In this document: one piece after another, positions 24,474 to 34,449 of the stretch
Numbering within the stretch: position 1 is the first letter of the stretch
Layout: each line of letters starts with the position of its first letter
Assembly (NCBI GenBank): GCA_021234155.1
Contig: JAJEKV010000051.1
Location: 6,918,761 to 6,982,760, forward strand
Direction of reading: 5' to 3'
Source of the DNA: Isoetes taiwanensis
Lineage: Eukaryota > Streptophyta > Lycopodiopsida > Isoetales > Isoetaceae
DNA: 64,000 bases
Translations under genes and position numbers: made by a program
The notes under the pieces: generated by a model
The model's input: only the letters and a program-made list of their open reading frames with translations
Databases searched by the model: none
What the model was told of the DNA's origin: nothing

Positions 24474-24606
24474 GCATGTTTTTGTTTATGGAGATGCCCA
24501 CAAGGGCCATTTTCTAGCATGTTTCTGTTTATGGAGATGCCCACAAGAGCCATTTTGTATGTTTCTGTTTATGGAGATGCCCACAAGAGCCATTTTGTCC
24601 AACTTG
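24474..24606. repeat. Tandem units near the right end of E2
   Basis: Three units of 41-48 bp (from 24,474, 24,518 and 24,559) share TTTATGGAGATGCCCACAAG. The E1 end holds one such unit (23,377-23,411). This is subterminal repetition as seen in DNA transposon ends. Confidence 0.9.
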
Positions 24607-24620
24607 TCTCTATAGCTCTA

Positions 24621-24948
24621 GAACAAAAATTTGACAAACTTAAGAATTGATGGGAATATGTACATATTCAGGGCCTGAATCCAAATTCTGCATTATAGCT
24701 CTCTATGTGGATGATTGCATCATGGGTGCAAATTGTCTTGATGTGCTAAATTATTGCAACAACATGTTGAAGAAACATTTTCATATGACTGACCTTGGAG
24801 AACTACAAAAATTTTTAGGTATTGAAGTGGTAAGAAACAGGGATAAACAAGAGCTTTGCCTAAAACAGAGCAAGCATATAGACAATATGCTTACTAGGTT
24901 CAACCTGTCTGAAGCAAATATTGTCAAAACACCTATAACAAGGTTTAA
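24621..24948 (+). pseudogene. Copia reverse transcriptase, catalytic YVDD segment
   Basis: This is the continuation of the Copia RT begun before 2,773. It reads KFDKL and then, after a one-base frame change near 24,648, FCIIALYVDDCIMGA with the two catalytic Asp residues. LGELQKFLGIEV and KTPI, the usual Copia C-terminal RT motifs, follow. It is bounded on the left by E2 and on the right by the TTAA of the 24,949-28,803 element, so it is a 328-bp island of Copia between two insertions. Confidence 0.92.
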
Positions 24949-25437
24949 AATGAAACGCACTTATTTAAGAAGTGCGTTTGAAAGATTCCCTCAAAAAAAT
25001 TAGAAATTTTTAAAAAGAGCAAAAAAATAGAGGCATTCAAGTTTTTTGGATATGATTTTTGCAAAGCCGTCATGAAAACAACACTTTTGAAGAAAAATAC
25101 TCTAAAAGCATAGGACCAAAAAAAAAAAGGAAGCCATTTAGGGGGGTCAAGCAGAATTTTACGGGAGCCATAGAATTTCCATTGCCAAAATACATGCAAT
25201 TGAAGTAGGTTGTGTTGCAAAGCGTGCATGAATACTCTCACGGTAGCAGAACACATCGTTTAGCAGAAATAAATTCTTTAAACTTTTAACAGAGAAGAAA
25301 GCATTCGAAGTAAGTATTCATATTAAATAGTGTTACCAAAAGTTGTTACATAGCACTATCTGTATAAGGTCTTTAAATAACAGGGCATGTCACAGCCAAT
25401 TTGCAGAGAATGTTTCAAGTAAGAAATAGTCGGTCGC

Positions 25438-25534
25438 GGTATAAATTTATCTTGACAGTTGAAATGAAAATTGTTTCGGTATAAATTTATACCGACAGGT
25501 TGAAATGAAAACCCGTCGGTATAAATTTATACCA
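25438..25534. repeat. Palindrome cluster, left side of the TIR element
   Basis: Three tandem 40-bp units. Each has CGGTATAAATTTAT (two continue to ACC) followed by GACAGGTTGAAATGAAAA or a variant, at 25,438, 25,477 and 25,517. Confidence 0.95.
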
Positions 25535-26957
25535 CAGGTGGTGGGTCCACCCAGTCCACAAGACTCTCATCACCTTGAGATTTTGTTTTCCTTGATCTCT
25601 CCAGCATCGTTCTTCTGTATGCATTCCTTCTGTATGCATTTGTTTGATAATTTGAAGTACTTCAGCCTGCTTGTATTGACCATAAATTGTATTGACCATA
25701 AATTGTAATAATAGACGTCCAAGTCACAATGTCTTGATGTCAAAAACTAGAGTTGCCTCGTCCAAGCTTGATCTTAACAATTAGCCAACATTGTATTTAG
25801 CACTTTTTGGAGCTTGTGACGACAAAAAGAGCTTACCAAGAAACTACAATGGAAGAACCCTATTAAATCTTCTGTAGTTTTTATTAGAAAGGAACCTTAA
25901 CCTTTTCTTACAAAATCCAACACACATATTACTTTGAATCAAAAGAACATGTGATCGTTTTCAATTAGTGCCAACTCCTTGGCAGTTGCAGGAGATAGTG
26001 AATACAATTTTCATTTTCATTTTCAACACAAACATAAAAGCCTGTGTTGAAAATAAAAGAGAACATCTTACAAGACAATTCTCAAGGCTTTTACAAGAAA
26101 ACGAATTACCAAGTGAAGCATGCTCCCATTTTCCCACCTCAAAGTATGCCTCAGAATAGACTTGGTCCTGCGCTAGACCCCCCTAAATTCCGGTACTGCA
26201 AACACATCCTTCATGACATCCGCTGCATCTTCATTTCCCCTTCGGGTTATATTTTGAAGCTAGAAAAAATTCAATATTTTGTCATTTTGTCCATTTGAGA
26301 CACAAGATCAGTCAGATATACAAGATAGATAGCCGGCTCTAATTCCTTCTAGATCATCCAAAAAGCTTGTAGTTATGAACCTAATTCAGCATAATGAAGG
26401 GTGGAATTTGTAATTTACAAGAGTGCAAATTGGCTACGTTGCTACTTGGCTTTATTGAGCAACTCTAATCGTTTTCACTAACGCCTTTTGACTAGAGTAA
26501 TTCAGGTTCTGAAAATTAGTGATATACACGACATGCCCAAATATGCCAAGCAAAGTGCTTAATCATAACTACAATCCTGGGGAAATCTGATAAACCACAA
26601 TATGCACTCTTTCTTAAAATCAGAGCTGTTTTGTCAAAAAAATAGCTGGAAAATAGAGTCAACCAAGCTTGCTATTGCTCCGTGACTCCGATTCTTGAGT
26701 CTCCACAAGGAGTTTTCAAACTAATAAAAAGTTATTTTAGCTGGATAAATCCTCCACATCTGACTCATTTTTAACCTCTAATTTCTCTAATCCCTCCTAC
26801 ATCTGCACCTGTGTCATATTTGCATCTAATATCTGCCACTAATATCTGCATCTGTGAAATATTTGCAAAAAGAAACATGCTTCGAATGGAGTAATGCTCC
26901 ATGAACTAGTGCAAGGGAAAAAGAGATAGAAGCTTCTACCTGTGTCTGCAGTCACGG

Positions 26958-27028
26958 TCCAAGATCTGAACCTGTGTATCAATATCCAAGATCCGAACAT
27001 GTGTATCAATATCCAAGATCCGAACTTC
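26958..27028. repeat. 27-bp minisatellite
   Basis: Almost three units of CCAAGATCCGAAC with TGTGTATCAATAT between them. Confidence 0.9.
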
Positions 27029-27273
27029 TAAATCTGCCAGAAGAACCTGTGCTATCAGAACTTGTGTGCTACCAGAAGAATCGGCTACAAAAACCTGTAT
27101 GCCGACCCATTCAAAACACATTCAAAACCTGATAATATCTCCGGCTTGTGCGTTGTATTTGCTGGAGTAGGACCCGCACCCAAGAACAGCAGTCACTTTT
27201 GTCAGTCAGTCAGACGCCTAAACCAATCCAAGCAAAACAGAGTTTGGGCAACGCAAATAAACATTGTTCTCAC

Positions 27274-27478
27274 CTGGACAAGTTCCAGTGGTGATATTCC
27301 TGGATTTGCAGATGCACACAAAGCCTTTGGCGGTGCTGCTGCTGTTGTAGCCACAATCTACTCCGTTGTTGCTTATGCAATCACTGCAATTCGTAGCCTC
27401 TTTGGGTTGCTTCCAACCCAATCGTGGAAACCGAAACAACCTGTGAGAACCCATTCGTTGTGTGAAAACCCATTCCAC
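27274..27478 (-). pseudogene. Captured fragment of a WAK-associated (WAK_assoc) domain
   Basis: The minus strand reads NCSDCISNNGVDCGYN...GFVCICKSRN, the cysteine pattern C-x2-C-x4-G-x-x-CGYN...F-x-C-x-C of the C-terminal WAK-associated domain. That domain lies outside the membrane in LRK10-like and wall-associated receptor kinases. The frame runs to CPG and meets GTGAGAAC at 27,273, a good splice donor, so the piece still has an exon border and was copied as DNA rather than from mRNA. The kinase and signal peptide are absent. Its position in a TIR element without transposase suggests capture in the manner of Pack-TIR elements. Confidence 0.65.
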
Positions 27479-27674
27479 ATCTGAGAAAACTTGACGAAGA
27501 TGCTGGGCCGATTAAAACCCTAAAAAAAAAACAAAAAAATCTTCTTCAAAGCTTCTTCAGACTAAGAAACAAACCTTCTGCATCACTAAGAAACTGATGC
27601 CACACCAATAAAACACCTAAATCATTCGATTATCACAACCCTAAAGCTTTCCCAACACACAGTTTTCCTAGCCT

Positions 27675-28130
27675 CGGTATAAATTTATACCGTCAAAAGC
27701 ATCTGCCATGTTTTAGCCAGGCAAAAATCATGTTATATCCATGAAAGGTCAAGTTATAACCATAAATAAAATTCTGTTTACAAGACATTTCTTGTGTTAT
27801 TGAATTTATAAGGAAATGTTTTTCAAGATAATGTATTGAATTTAAAAGGAAATGTTTTTCAAGAGATCTCATGGTATAAATTTATACCGTGACTTCCTTT
27901 TTAAAAAATTTCGGTATAAATTTATACTGCTCTCAGCATTTTCATGTGGGGAGACGGTATAAACTTATACCGCTTGAGCTCACTAGCGGTATAAATTTAT
28001 ACCACTCGAGTTCTTTCCCTGTGTACTGCTTGAGCTCACGTGGTAGAAATTTGAGCTCACATGGTATAAATTTATACCGTTTGATAAATTCGTTGTATTG
28101 TTTGAACTCACCCGGTATAAATTTATACCG
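27675..28130. repeat. Palindrome cluster, right side of the TIR element
   Basis: Seven copies of CGGTATAAATTTATACCG or one- to three-base variants, at 27,675, 27,872, 27,912, 27,955, 27,987, 28,062 and 28,113. Several are preceded by TTGAGCTCAC. Confidence 0.95.
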
Positions 28131-28803
28131 TCCAATAACGTGGGGAACATTAAAGCTTTCGAACTAACACTAAAAAACACCTTTTATGAAACAACCATGT
28201 TGTATGATTACCTGGCCATGTTGTATGATTACATTTTGGAGCAACTCTAAGGCGAAGCTAACAAGTTGCATGTTGTGACTCAAACGATACTGAGGTTAGC
28301 ATGCGGGTTGCGGTTTCATTGGTAGACAATGCTGAGGAACGTATACTCATTAGCAGAGGACACGAATAGCTCTAGTGACCATGGTCTCAACATGTCAGAC
28401 GACAACATGCATTCTGAATTAGCCGCAGTGTAACTTTGTTCAAAATGAAAAATCTACACATTTTTTACAATTTTGTTCAAAAATTTGTAGTGATTTCAAA
28501 AACTTTAAATGCAGTGCCTTTTTGTCGCTCTAATGCACTTGATGTTTTATTCAATGTCTATTTTTTTTTAGTCTCTGAAATTGCTACTATTTTTCATGCT
28601 AAACTACGGGGCTAAAAAGGGGTACCAAACAATTTTGCATGGAAGTTAAGTTGAAGTAGCCCCTCAAAAATAGTACCTAAAATATTCAAATTGTCACACT
28701 TGTCACAAATTTACCTCGAAAAGGGACCTTTTTGAGGGAATTTTAGGGAATCTTTCAAAGATTCCTTTTAAAGTGCGTTTGGAGCAAATAAGTGCGTTTC
28801 ATT

Positions 28804-29593
28804 TTAAACTTTGTTCTATGGTACCAGGGCACAAATTGACAGCTGACATAGAGATGAATGAGTAGAAATTAAAGAAATGCAAGACATACCATACAGGGCT
28901 CTCATAGGTTGTCTTTTGTACTTATCAAATAATACTCGGCCAGGTATAGCATATGCAGTAAACATCTTAAGCAGGAGATGTCACAACCCTAGCAAAGCTC
29001 ATTGGACAGCAGGGAAAAGAATTCTGAGGTACCTAAAATGAACCAGAGATTTTGGAATTAAATTTGATAATTCAAACTTGAAATTGGAAGCATACAGTGA
29101 TGCTGACTGGGCAGGGGATTTAAGCATGAGAAAATCAACTTCTGGATATGTTATTTTCTTAGCAGGAGGACCTATATCCTAGAGAACCAAAAAGCAAAAT
29201 GCAATAGCAATGTCTTCTGCTGAAGCAGAATATTCAGCTGCCTCTCTAGCATCTAAAGAAGTAGTATGGCTCAGAAGACTTCTAGAAGAACTTGGATGTG
29301 TTCAAAGTGGGGCAACAAAAATCCTAACTGATAGCCAAAGTTGTATAGCAATTGTGAAAAATCCAATTGATCATGAAAGGACCAAGCATATAGAATTGTC
29401 AATGCATTTTATCGGGAATTGGCCAGCAAGAAATACATTCAAATGGAGTACATCAGCACCTCAGATCAAATAGCTGACGTATTTACTAAAGCTTTAACTG
29501 AAAGCAAGTTCACAAAGTTCAGAGACAGTTTAAATGTTTGGACTGCAGCTTAAATATTCTAATTGATCACAGACATATATGATAAAGGAGGAA
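28804..29593 (+). pseudogene. Copia RT C-terminus and RNase H
   Basis: The Copia frame resumes after the TIR element. It holds [23 protein letters not shown] and [14 protein letters not shown] (RT connection), then RNase H: LEAYSDADWAGD (first Asp), STSGY, MSSAEAEYSAAS (Glu), ILTDSQSC (Asp) and RTKHIEL. RNase H removes the RNA template during reverse transcription. Stops are present at about 29,037 and 29,179, and a frame change occurs near 29,415. The last coding motif, SDQIADVFTKAL, ends near 29,500. A polypurine tract, AAAGGAGGAA, lies at 29,584-29,593 immediately before the LTR start. Confidence 0.9.
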
Positions 29594-29760
29594 TGTTGGT
29601 AATTGACAGAGGTTATCATAATAGTAAAGGGGTTCTTACAGGCAAGATCATTTGAAGATCACAGAAACAATTAGGTCAAAGGTTGCTAAGTTATTTAAGC
29701 ACAAAACCATGACCTAAAGTATGATTTTTTTGAGTTAAGTTTATTTTGTAACATTTTTTT
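29594..29760 (+). repeat. Copia 3' LTR, start only; end not located
   Basis: The sequence opens with TGTTGGTAATTG directly after the polypurine tract, as expected for U3 of a Copia LTR. A TATA-like TATTTAAG follows near 29,692. No matching CA terminus with an obvious inverted repeat was found and the 5' LTR is outside the window, so the right edge given here is a minimum. Confidence 0.55.
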
Positions 29761-30890
29761 CCTCCAATGGTTCAAAAGAGCCGATTTCTGGGCTCACGAA
29801 TGTGGGATATATACCACATGTATTCTGGAGGGAAAAAGGCCAACCGATCCGGCACCGAATTTCGGGATTGACTGCTTACCGCTCGGATCGACACCCTTTA
29901 AAACAAGGAGAGGATCGAATGCATAGGTGAGGTCGGAAGCAGATCGAAAAGGTTGCACAAGCCTTAGAAAATTTGGTCGAAGGAAGTTCCTTGTATTTCA
30001 TGTATTAAGACCATTGACTATATTTGAACTATTGGAAGTTATGGCTTATAAGTCGTATTTAATTAAAGTGGGACTCATTCCATTCCCACTTTTTTCCGGA
30101 ACCCTGTTAATTTACACAAAAAGGAGCACCCCGACCCGAAAACTACCCTTAATTCGAATTTTTGAATAAAACTCTGCATTCAAGCTTTGCTGCAGTTTTC
30201 TCTGGTTAGCGAGTCGAGAACAAGAACAATGCAACTGAAACAAAGGAAATTCATTAAAGTTTGAAACCAAAGATCTAGTTGAAAAAGAATTTTTATTAAT
30301 AAATTGAACAGGTACAATGTATTTTACATCGGACGCAGAGACCATGGTGGTCTTCTTTGTCACCTCTGATTACATCATCTTCGTGAGGTGGTCCACCTTA
30401 GGGGATTAACTAGCGGGGCTTTCTTCGCCGATCGTAAGCCTTGGGGGCAACCTGAAGGGGTGTGGAATGCCTCACGTGGAGGTGCCTCGAGCTACCTGGG
30501 CCGACCTGTCCCACCCCGACTTCTCCACTGCCTCCCCGCAGACCTTCCATCGAATATGCTCCTTCCCCAACCTCCGTGGATGTTATGCAATGCTTGCAAG
30601 ATGCTTTGAGCTTCCTGGACTTTCTCTTTGTTCTTCGCCTGTTCTTTATCCCCAGGGTGTAGCGAGCAACCTCTGAATTCCCGAGCAACCTTATCCCAAA
30701 GGCCGGGCAAGAGTGTAGCGTGACCGGGATCCGTGCCGTAATCCGGTATTTCTTCCGCCTTTGAGCGGGATCTCATGCCCTGAGCGGTCTCTCGTGATGC
30801 CCGGCGGGATCTCGGGCGGGTGTCGGATCGTGGCTCCGAACCACCTGGAGCAAGGAGAGTATGATTAACAATTACGGTGCCATTAGTCAA
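29761..30890. other. Copia LTR remainder or flank, no gene recognised
   Basis: The stretch contains ATATATACCACATG near 29,808 and, on the minus strand, AATAAAAATTC near 30,290 that could be a polyadenylation signal for the minus-strand genes above it. A minus frame at 30,492-30,890 (132 codons, Arg/Gly-rich) has no recognisable domain. Confidence 0.4.
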
Positions 30891-30973
30891 AACGAAGAAA
30901 AGAATGTTGAAATCAAATTACAATGGAGAACATTCATTCCATACAACCGCATCCAATGGCGTGGAAGTAGTGT

Positions 30974-31180
30974 CTTTCGACTCGCGAGTCGAAAGGCCCA
31001 TAAAAGTGAAAGTACAACCGGTGCCTTTTCGACTCGCGAGTCGAGAAAGGCCCAGGAAACGCAACGTAGAAGCATCATCATAATACATTGTGGCTGCATC
31101 CAGTCACACAATCAAACATACAAATGGTCTCATCAACAGGACAAGCATGCCTTTCTCGACTCGTGAGTCGAGAAAGGCAT
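30974..31180. repeat. CGACTCGCGAGTCG palindromes, group 1
   Basis: Three copies at 30,974-30,995 (22-bp perfect palindrome), 31,024-31,050 and 31,147-31,180 (16-base arms, 2-base centre). The flanking GGCCTTT/AAAGGCC also pairs, so the unit is larger than the core. Confidence 0.95.
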
Positions 31181-31276
31181 CAAAACTCAATATACAAGTA
31201 TATTCATTACAAAATGTTCAATACATTTCACGCTTGTTTACAATATTCACACAATTTGACTATCTGAAAGCAGAGG

Positions 31277-32406
31277 TCACTCTTCTTGTTCACCAAAATA
31301 TTTGTCGTCCATAGCTTTCATGATCGCCTTGCTCTCGGATCGGGTTCCGTGGAGGCTCGGATAGTTCCTAATCACATCGGGCGACAAGAATGGCAAAGAG
31401 GGATTCCGCCAAGACAGACACACAACCAAGGACAACCACCTATCCGTCTCATATTCTTCAGGTCGATATGGCTTAGCAATGATTGTATTTTGCACGTTAT
31501 GATAGCACTTGTAGGCGGAGTCGTCTATGATCAGCGTGTTGTGTTTGCCATAGTCCTGGAATTGCTCATAAACCCTGTCCAGCCTTTTCACCATTATAGG
31601 CTTCCCCTTTGTGATGGCTGGATCGAGGTCCGACACATGCTCGACCCTTTCGCTTCCCCAAACGAACTTGAACTTCAAAACTGAAATGCCGAGAACACCA
31701 AGAACATTGACAATATTTTTCTTTGCCATACAAGACCATATGCCCACTTCGAATCCCCGTTCAATGCACCATTCAATAATTTCCTTAGCTCTAGGCCTCG
31801 GATACACTATTTTATGCTCCGTTCTGGTCGGGATCTGCGAGGTGTTAATCTCGGGGACGTCTTTATCGTGGTATACTGCAGCTAATACTCCATTGACGTC
31901 AAATATTACAAGCTTGGCGGGACCAGCTGGATCCCAGTTGGAGTTTGGCTCTGACCATATTTCCGGTTCATCGGGATCCAAATGCGGGATCATTATCTTT
32001 TCGGGTCCTTTCTGGCTGTGAGCAGTGTCTTGCTCTGGATTGTCTTTGTGGAGTGCACTCTCCTCCTCGCGACGTGAACCGCCGGTATCCAATGACAATG
32101 ATCCGGAGTCGTTGACATGGAACTCCCTGAAATGATGACATCCGTCGAGAAGGAACGAGTTTTTTTCGACTCGCTGAGTCGAGAATGAAAAGAAAAAGGT
32201 ATTGAAAGGAAACGAGTTTTCTCGACTCGCGAGTCGAGAAACACCGATAGAGCAAAGTAAACTCACCTCAATCTCAGATTCTCAAGAATGTGTTCGGCAG
32301 CATCCTTGTCTAAACCTTCGACATTCACGTCTACGTCAGCTTGGTCTCCCTCGCCCCTCGCCGCCTTTCTCGCTTCCATTTGTCTTCCTCCCCTTGAAAT
32401 GCTCAT
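31277..32406 (-). CDS. FCP1/HAD-like phosphatase family protein, two exons
   Basis: Exon 1 is 32,267-32,406 and exon 2 is 31,277-32,126, joined across a 140-bp GT-AG intron (32,127-32,266) in an AG|G phase, giving 329 residues. The HAD fold is clear: motif I FDVNGVL (Asp123), motif II region GIWSCMAKKN (about 175-184), a Lys near 220-222, and motif IV IIDDS (Asp248, Asp249). The second Asp of DxD is Asn125. The DxN form loses the general acid, so catalysis is doubtful even though plants have several DxNG family members. The N-terminus is charged and has no signal peptide. The ATG overlaps the stop of the upstream frame by four bases. The intron holds two CGACTCGCGAGTCG-type palindromes. A third domain of another gene is not excluded. 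Confidence 0.7.
32127..32266 (-). other. Intron of the HAD gene, carrying two palindromes
   Basis: The donor GTGAGT (from 32,266) and acceptor TTTCAG (ending 32,127) define the intron. Palindromes lie at 32,165-32,184 and 32,218-32,241 (24-bp perfect palindrome). Without splicing the frame also stays open, so intron retention would insert palindrome-coded residues. Confidence 0.75.
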
Positions 32407-32810
32407 GAAGCGAGATCCGGGTATGACCGAATGGTTTCAACCATGTCCTTATTTCCAACCACGGATATAGGTTTCATTCCAAACAAAGATAGCCCCCGAG
32501 AGAACAGGCCATTCATGTACCACTCGCATACAATTTGATCTTCCTCGACCAGGCTGGTTATGAAGTACTTGATAACTCTTGGCCGGATAGGAATTCTATG
32601 TATAGGACCTATCGCACCATCTTTGCTGACCTTGTCCATCGATGGAACATCCTCCATAAATCTGCCCCCCTTCCAGGGTTTCATCTGCTCTTGAGAGATC
32701 ATGAACCTGTCGAGATAGTGATGCTCGCTAGACCACCACTTATCCAGGTCTACAACCGATCTTGAAATCAAAACCAAAACTATGTTGGCAAAGCTTGGTG
32801 CCTTCGGCAA
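32403..32810 (-). pseudogene. Unrecognised coding segment, minus strand
   Basis: A 135-codon frame (MPKAPSFANIVLVLISRS...WYMNGLFSRG...SYPDLAS) with protein-like composition, rich in Trp, Tyr and Met. No known domain was recognised. It lies between the HAD gene and the 32,956-33,600 segment and is probably one exon of the same decaying gene. Its stop TGA overlaps the HAD ATG. Confidence 0.4.
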
Positions 32811-32955
32811 GCCAAGTCTACACTCATGATCAAGTTAGGTATATGGAGTACATGATCTTGTTGGTGAAGTTAATATCGGTACCCATTAGGGAGACAAAGC
32901 GGTTGTCCGATTGCCCGGCATGCAAAAGACAAGGAAACCGAAAGTATCCAGTCGG

Positions 32956-33600
32956 TCATGTCCGAACCGCCTTGTACCTTCGCTCTATGTCAGCTTTGTC
33001 ATAAAAAAGGGTGGGGTCTTCGATCATATTGATGACAAATAGTGCCACTGGTCCAGGTGCCAGTTCCAGACCACCAAATCCCTTGTGTCCCAAAGTTACC
33101 AGAAATGGGGGGGAGCTATCGTCGGCCTTAAATGGGACCACCCCGAATCCAAGCTTCCTCTTCAGAATTGCCATAGCACGTTCAGGGAAAGGAAGGGTTT
33201 TGACGTTACGCTTCAGCTTCGTGTTGATGTAGGGTTGACATAGACGATTCAATTCCTTCATGTCTTCCTCATCAAGGGCAGCCTTTTCCTTGTAAAAATC
33301 AAAGTCATGGTATTCATTAGATGCAACGTTGCAGAACTCCGTGATGCCTTCTTCTAACGCACGCTGTCGCTTTAGGACTGTGGCATAATCCTTTCGGCCC
33401 CGCATTTTAGAACTCCTAGTCTTCCTTAGCGGGATTGTTCCATCCAAGATTACGCCTTTGCAGGTCAAGCGTTTCTTTGTCCGTGAGGCCTGTATCCTCT
33501 TCATGAACCGCTTGTCAAACAACTTGGGGTCCGGCACGGATGGAAATTCTCCATTCTTTGTCCTTGACTTGCCTCTTGTCCATTGAGCCCATATCTCAGT
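32956..33600 (-). pseudogene. Unrecognised coding segment of a multi-exon gene
   Basis: A 193-codon frame starting MPDPKLFDKRFMKRIQASRT is open further upstream as WTEIWAQWTRGKSRTKNGEF, preceded by a TAA in what looks like coding sequence. Charged helices alternate with FGVVPFKADDSSPPFLVTLG and a GLELAPGPVALFVINM stretch. I do not recognise the family. The frame seems to be part of a longer gene running from 35.6 to 32.4 kb with several introns and at least one stop, so it is called a probable pseudogene. Confidence 0.45.
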
Positions 33601-33739
33601 CCATTACTCCTGCACCGCCTCGCTAAGAATGAGGTCATATTGGTCTAAGAGAGACTCCCCTGCCTTTCCTTGGTGTTCTCTTCTTCTTCTCCTCTTCTTC
33701 CTCTCCCTCATCATCTTCCCCGTCCCTCAGCAGAACATA

Positions 33740-33900
33740 TCAGTATAGTTTCTCAAAGGTCTTCCACTTATCCAGGGAGCCCGTTTCCTTTAGGACCGAG
33801 GACAACCCAATGCTTTCCATCGCTGTTGCCCTAGCGTGTATGATCCGGTCGGGGATAAGGGCTGCATTCACCAATGCACCAATGTCGAGCATGAAAGCAT
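33740..33900 (-). pseudogene. Exon of the unrecognised gene, clear splice acceptor
   Basis: The frame DAFMLDIGALVNAALIPDRI and on to DKWKTFEKLY begins right after TTTTTTGTAG, a strong acceptor ending at 33,901. The intron before it (to about 34,340) contains a cluster of palindromes. The frame ends in a TGA near 33,740, and the next segment begins after a Glu-rich run near 33,690. Confidence 0.45.
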
Positions 33901-33941
33901 CTACAAAAAACCCGCAATAAACGGTAAATAGTAGCCGGGGT

Positions 33942-34320
33942 TTTCTCGACTCGCGAGTCGAAAGTCCCTTTGAATGTCTAATTTTCTTTTTACTTATTCG
34001 GGTTTTTCGACGGCTCGCGAGTCGAAAGCTCGCGATCCTTTGCATCCTTTGATTTTCAGGAGTTACTTGGCTTTCTCGACCAAGCGAATGAGAAACCCCG
34101 CTGATAATCGGAAAATGTTAGATAGGCTTTTCACTCGAAGTCGGTAGAAAGTCCCTTGAACGCCTAATTTTCTTTTTACTTATTCGGGTTGATCATTTGG
34201 AAGTCGAAAGCTCTACATCCTTTGATTTTTCAGGAACATTCGCTTTTTCGACTCGCGAGTCGAAACCCTGATAACGGAAAATGTTAGATGGTAGTTTTTT
34301 CGACCGGGCGAATGAGAATG
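33942..34320. repeat. CGACTCGCGAGTCG palindromes, group 2
   Basis: Well-kept copies at 33,942-33,963, 34,012-34,027 and 34,246-34,265, with degenerate ones near 34,075, 34,128, 34,195 and 34,300. CCTAATTTTCTTTTTACTTATTCGGGTT or a close variant precedes two of them, so the unit including its flank has been tandemly copied at a spacing of about 190 bp. Confidence 0.9.
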
Positions 34321-34449
34321 GAAAGATTCGTAGAGTTATTTACCTTACGTATGCGGCTCTCACGCTATTGTGTTCGGCAGTTGGCTAATGCTAGCCAGTT
34401 CGGTTGTCGGGCGCTCCCGAAAAGAACTCGCAGACTCTCGCTGGCATAT

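Larger units (their letters stand above)
23443..24620. mobile_element. E2: short head-to-tail relative of E1
   Basis: E2 (1,178 bp) begins with about 185 bp nearly identical to 2,774-2,957 and ends with about 65 bp nearly identical to the end of E1 (23,377-23,439). Its interior is unrelated to E1 and consists of minisatellites. It looks like an internally deleted, non-autonomous member of the same family. It either inserted at the GAA of E1 or was generated with E1 as a tandem. Confidence 0.7.
24949..28803. mobile_element. TIR element with TTAA borders and a captured gene piece
   Basis: A 3,855-bp insertion in the Copia RT. Perfect 18-bp terminal inverted repeats, AATGAAACGCACTTATTT, lie at 24,949-24,966 and 28,786-28,803. 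A second inverted pair, GAAAGATTCCCT/AGGGAATCTTTC, lies inside them. TTAA flanks both ends (24,945-24,948 and 28,804-28,807), which fits a piggyBac-type target duplication. Because the TTAA extends the terminal palindrome, the superfamily is not settled. No transposase is present. The interior carries palindromes near both ends and a fragment of a WAK-type gene. Confidence 0.85.

Noticed and set aside
2774-24620. E1/E2 as Helitrons because of tandem head-to-tail ends, an end hairpin and captured sequence.
   Set aside because: The borders are G...A flanked by GAA, not TC...CTRR between host A and T, and the hairpin is at the left end. No Rep-helicase was seen.
25438-28130. The regularly spaced palindromes could look like a CRISPR array.
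   Set aside because: Spacers vary from 13 to 180 bp, there is no fixed repeat-spacer period, the host is a plant, and the clusters sit symmetrically near the ends of a TIR element.
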